Positions 5,958 to 6,675 of a stretch of 6,675 nucleotides of DNA are shown here, one piece after another. The DNA comes from JALQTD01 sp965657495 (GTDB taxonomy: Bacteria > Bacteroidota > Bacteroidia > Flavobacteriales_D > Sanyastnellaceae): positions 1 to 6,675 of the forward strand of contig CBFHPD010000177.1 of NCBI GenBank assembly GCA_965657495.1. The letters are read 5' to 3'. Position numbers and translations under genes: made by a program. Positions within the stretch are counted from its first letter, which is position 1. Each line of letters begins with the position of its first letter. The notes below the pieces were generated by a model. The model was given only the letters and a program-made list of their open reading frames with translations. It ran no database searches and was not told the DNA's origin.

Positions 5958-6478
5958 TCCACGTTTTATACCTCGACGATGAGTCCCACAACCTGACGGC
6001 GTTTCGGGCGGCCTTTCGGCGTGTGTTCAAGGTGCACGTCACCACGGAGCCCACGGAAGCGGTACAAATGCTGCGCGAGCACCCCATCGAAGTGGTGATT
6101 TCGGACCAAAAAATGCCTGCCCTCAGCGGCGTCGAATTCTTCGAGCTCATCATGTCGGATTTTCCCGACCCCATCCGCATGCTGCTCACCGGCCACGCCG
6201 ACATCGACGCGGTCATCGACGCCATCAACAAGGGCCAGATCTACAAGTACATCAGCAAGCCGTGGAACGAGGCGGAATTGCAGGCCTTGGTGGAGGAGGC
6301 GGCCGATCAATTCCGCCGCAAGCGCTCCGTCCAACAAGAAGGCAATCGGTTGGTCGAGCAAATGCGTGAGGCGCGGGAAATCGCCACGTGGCTGATTGAA
6401 GCGACGGCACGCGGCCAGCTAAACCCGGAAGAAATCCACGAAAAAGCAAAACAAATAGACGAACTGCTTTCAAAATAA
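5954..6478 (+). CDS. single-receiver response regulator (HupR/RpfG-type REC) with helical tail
   Basis: This 174-residue cytoplasmic protein is the probable phosphorylation target of the kinase encoded just upstream. The receiver domain (1 to about 118) has every catalytic residue: acidic pair D8/D9 in LYLDDE, phospho-acceptor D51 in VVISDQKMP, T79 in LLTGHAD, and K102-P103 in YKYISKPW. The wording of the last two blocks is typical of the HupR/RpfG receiver subfamily. Residues about 119-174 are predicted helical and charged (Glu/Lys/Arg-rich) with no helix-turn-helix, HD-GYP, GGDEF or other output domain. It may therefore act by protein contact, dimerise through its tail, or pass phosphate onward. 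Its ATG overlaps the kinase stop by four bases. It ends in TAA, followed by a 50-base AT-richer gap before the next gene. Confidence 0.92.
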   Translation: MIHVLYLDDESHNLTAFRAAFRRVFKVHVTTEPTEAVQMLREHPIEVVISDQKMPALSGVEFFELIMSDFPDPIRMLLTGHADIDAVIDAINKGQIYKYISKPWNEAELQALVEEAADQFRRKRSVQQEGNRLVEQMREAREIATWLIEATARGQLNPEEIHEKAKQIDELLSK

Positions 6479-6528
6479 GACGTAGGTTTACAAAAGCCCC
6501 GTAACTTCTTCGCACAAGCAAACAGCAA
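6479..6528 (+). promoter_or_regulatory. short AT-rich gap, possible weak promoter
   Basis: This 50-base gap separates the response regulator gene from the next plus-strand gene and is clearly poorer in G+C than its surroundings. It contains TAGGTTTA (6483-6490), one base off the Bacteroidota -7 consensus TAnnTTTG, but there is no TTG at the expected -33 distance, so promoter function is uncertain. No inverted repeat with a T-run is present, so I see no intrinsic terminator. The operon may read through into the next gene. Confidence 0.2.
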
Positions 6529-6675
6529 ATGCGGTTACAGGTCGTTGCGGGATTGTTCAAGTCCCGTGTTCAGAGAAAATTGCTCGAGCAAGCGTGGCCC
6601 GGTGCGGATGTGCTTTGGGGAGTCACCTTCGAAGAGCTGCGCGATGCTGCGCCCGCAGAGCTCCACGGGGTGATT
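6529..6675 (+). CDS. partial hypothetical protein, receiver-like start
   Basis: An open frame starts at ATG 6529 and runs without a stop to the right edge, giving the first 49 residues (MRLQVVAGLFKSRVQRKLLE...). The fragment reads as strand (RLQVVAGLF, 2-10), helix (about 11-22), strand (ADVLWGVTF, 26-34), helix (EELRDAAPAEL, 35-45) and the beginning of a third strand (HGVI). This is the opening of an alpha/beta fold such as a receiver, although the acidic pair expected after strand 1 is absent. Codon use and G+C agree with the neighbouring genes. It may be the fifth gene of the operon, since only 50 bases and no visible terminator separate it from the response regulator. The family cannot be assigned from this fragment. 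Confidence 0.55.
   Translation, partial: MRLQVVAGLFKSRVQRKLLEQAWPGADVLWGVTFEELRDAAPAELHGVI

Noticed and set aside
6479..6528. A terminator after the response regulator gene.
   Set aside because: No GC-rich inverted repeat followed by a T-run can be found in the gap.

Overview
The window looks like chromosomal DNA of a rather GC-rich member of the Bacteroidota. The evidence is an OmpH/Skp-like periplasmic protein with the Bacteroidota-style C-terminus, a DUF4924-type protein, a small protein of a type I associate with this phylum, a 7TMR-DISM histidine kinase, and the general absence of strong Shine-Dalgarno sequences. The species cannot be named from this alone. Coding density is very high. 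There are eight complete genes, one gene cut by the right edge, and only two visible intergenic gaps (118 and 50 bases). I see no tRNA, rRNA, CRISPR array, insertion sequence or phage gene.

Left block (67-1447, + strand): three tightly packed genes. They are a 76-residue conserved small protein, an OmpH/Skp-like periplasmic chaperone and a helical DUF4924-type protein, joined by overlaps of 4 bases and 1 base. This looks like ordinary conserved cell-envelope and housekeeping content.

Middle (1448-2018): a single minus-strand gene of about 150 codons, convergent with the left block with no spacer. It has an alpha/beta pattern like a degenerate receiver domain. A 118-base divergent gap separates it from the next operon.

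Right block (2019-6478, + strand): four genes that overlap one another (29, 4 and 4 bases), so they almost certainly form one operon. In order they encode a stand-alone ThiF/E1-like adenylyltransferase resembling the N-terminal half of Rv1355c-family proteins, a GNAT-fold acyltransferase related in layout to FeeM/autoinducer synthases, a seven-TM 7TMR-DISM sensor histidine kinase, and a single-receiver response regulator without a DNA-binding domain. A further gene starts at 6529 and runs out of the window; its beginning again has a receiver-like alpha/beta pattern.

The notable hypothesis is that the right block is a self-contained synthesis-and-sensing module. The two enzymes would make a small acylated, adenylation-derived molecule, and the co-translated seven-TM kinase and receiver would sense it or control its production. 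The gene content and overlaps are seen directly; the family assignments rest on recognised motifs; the signalling role is inference.
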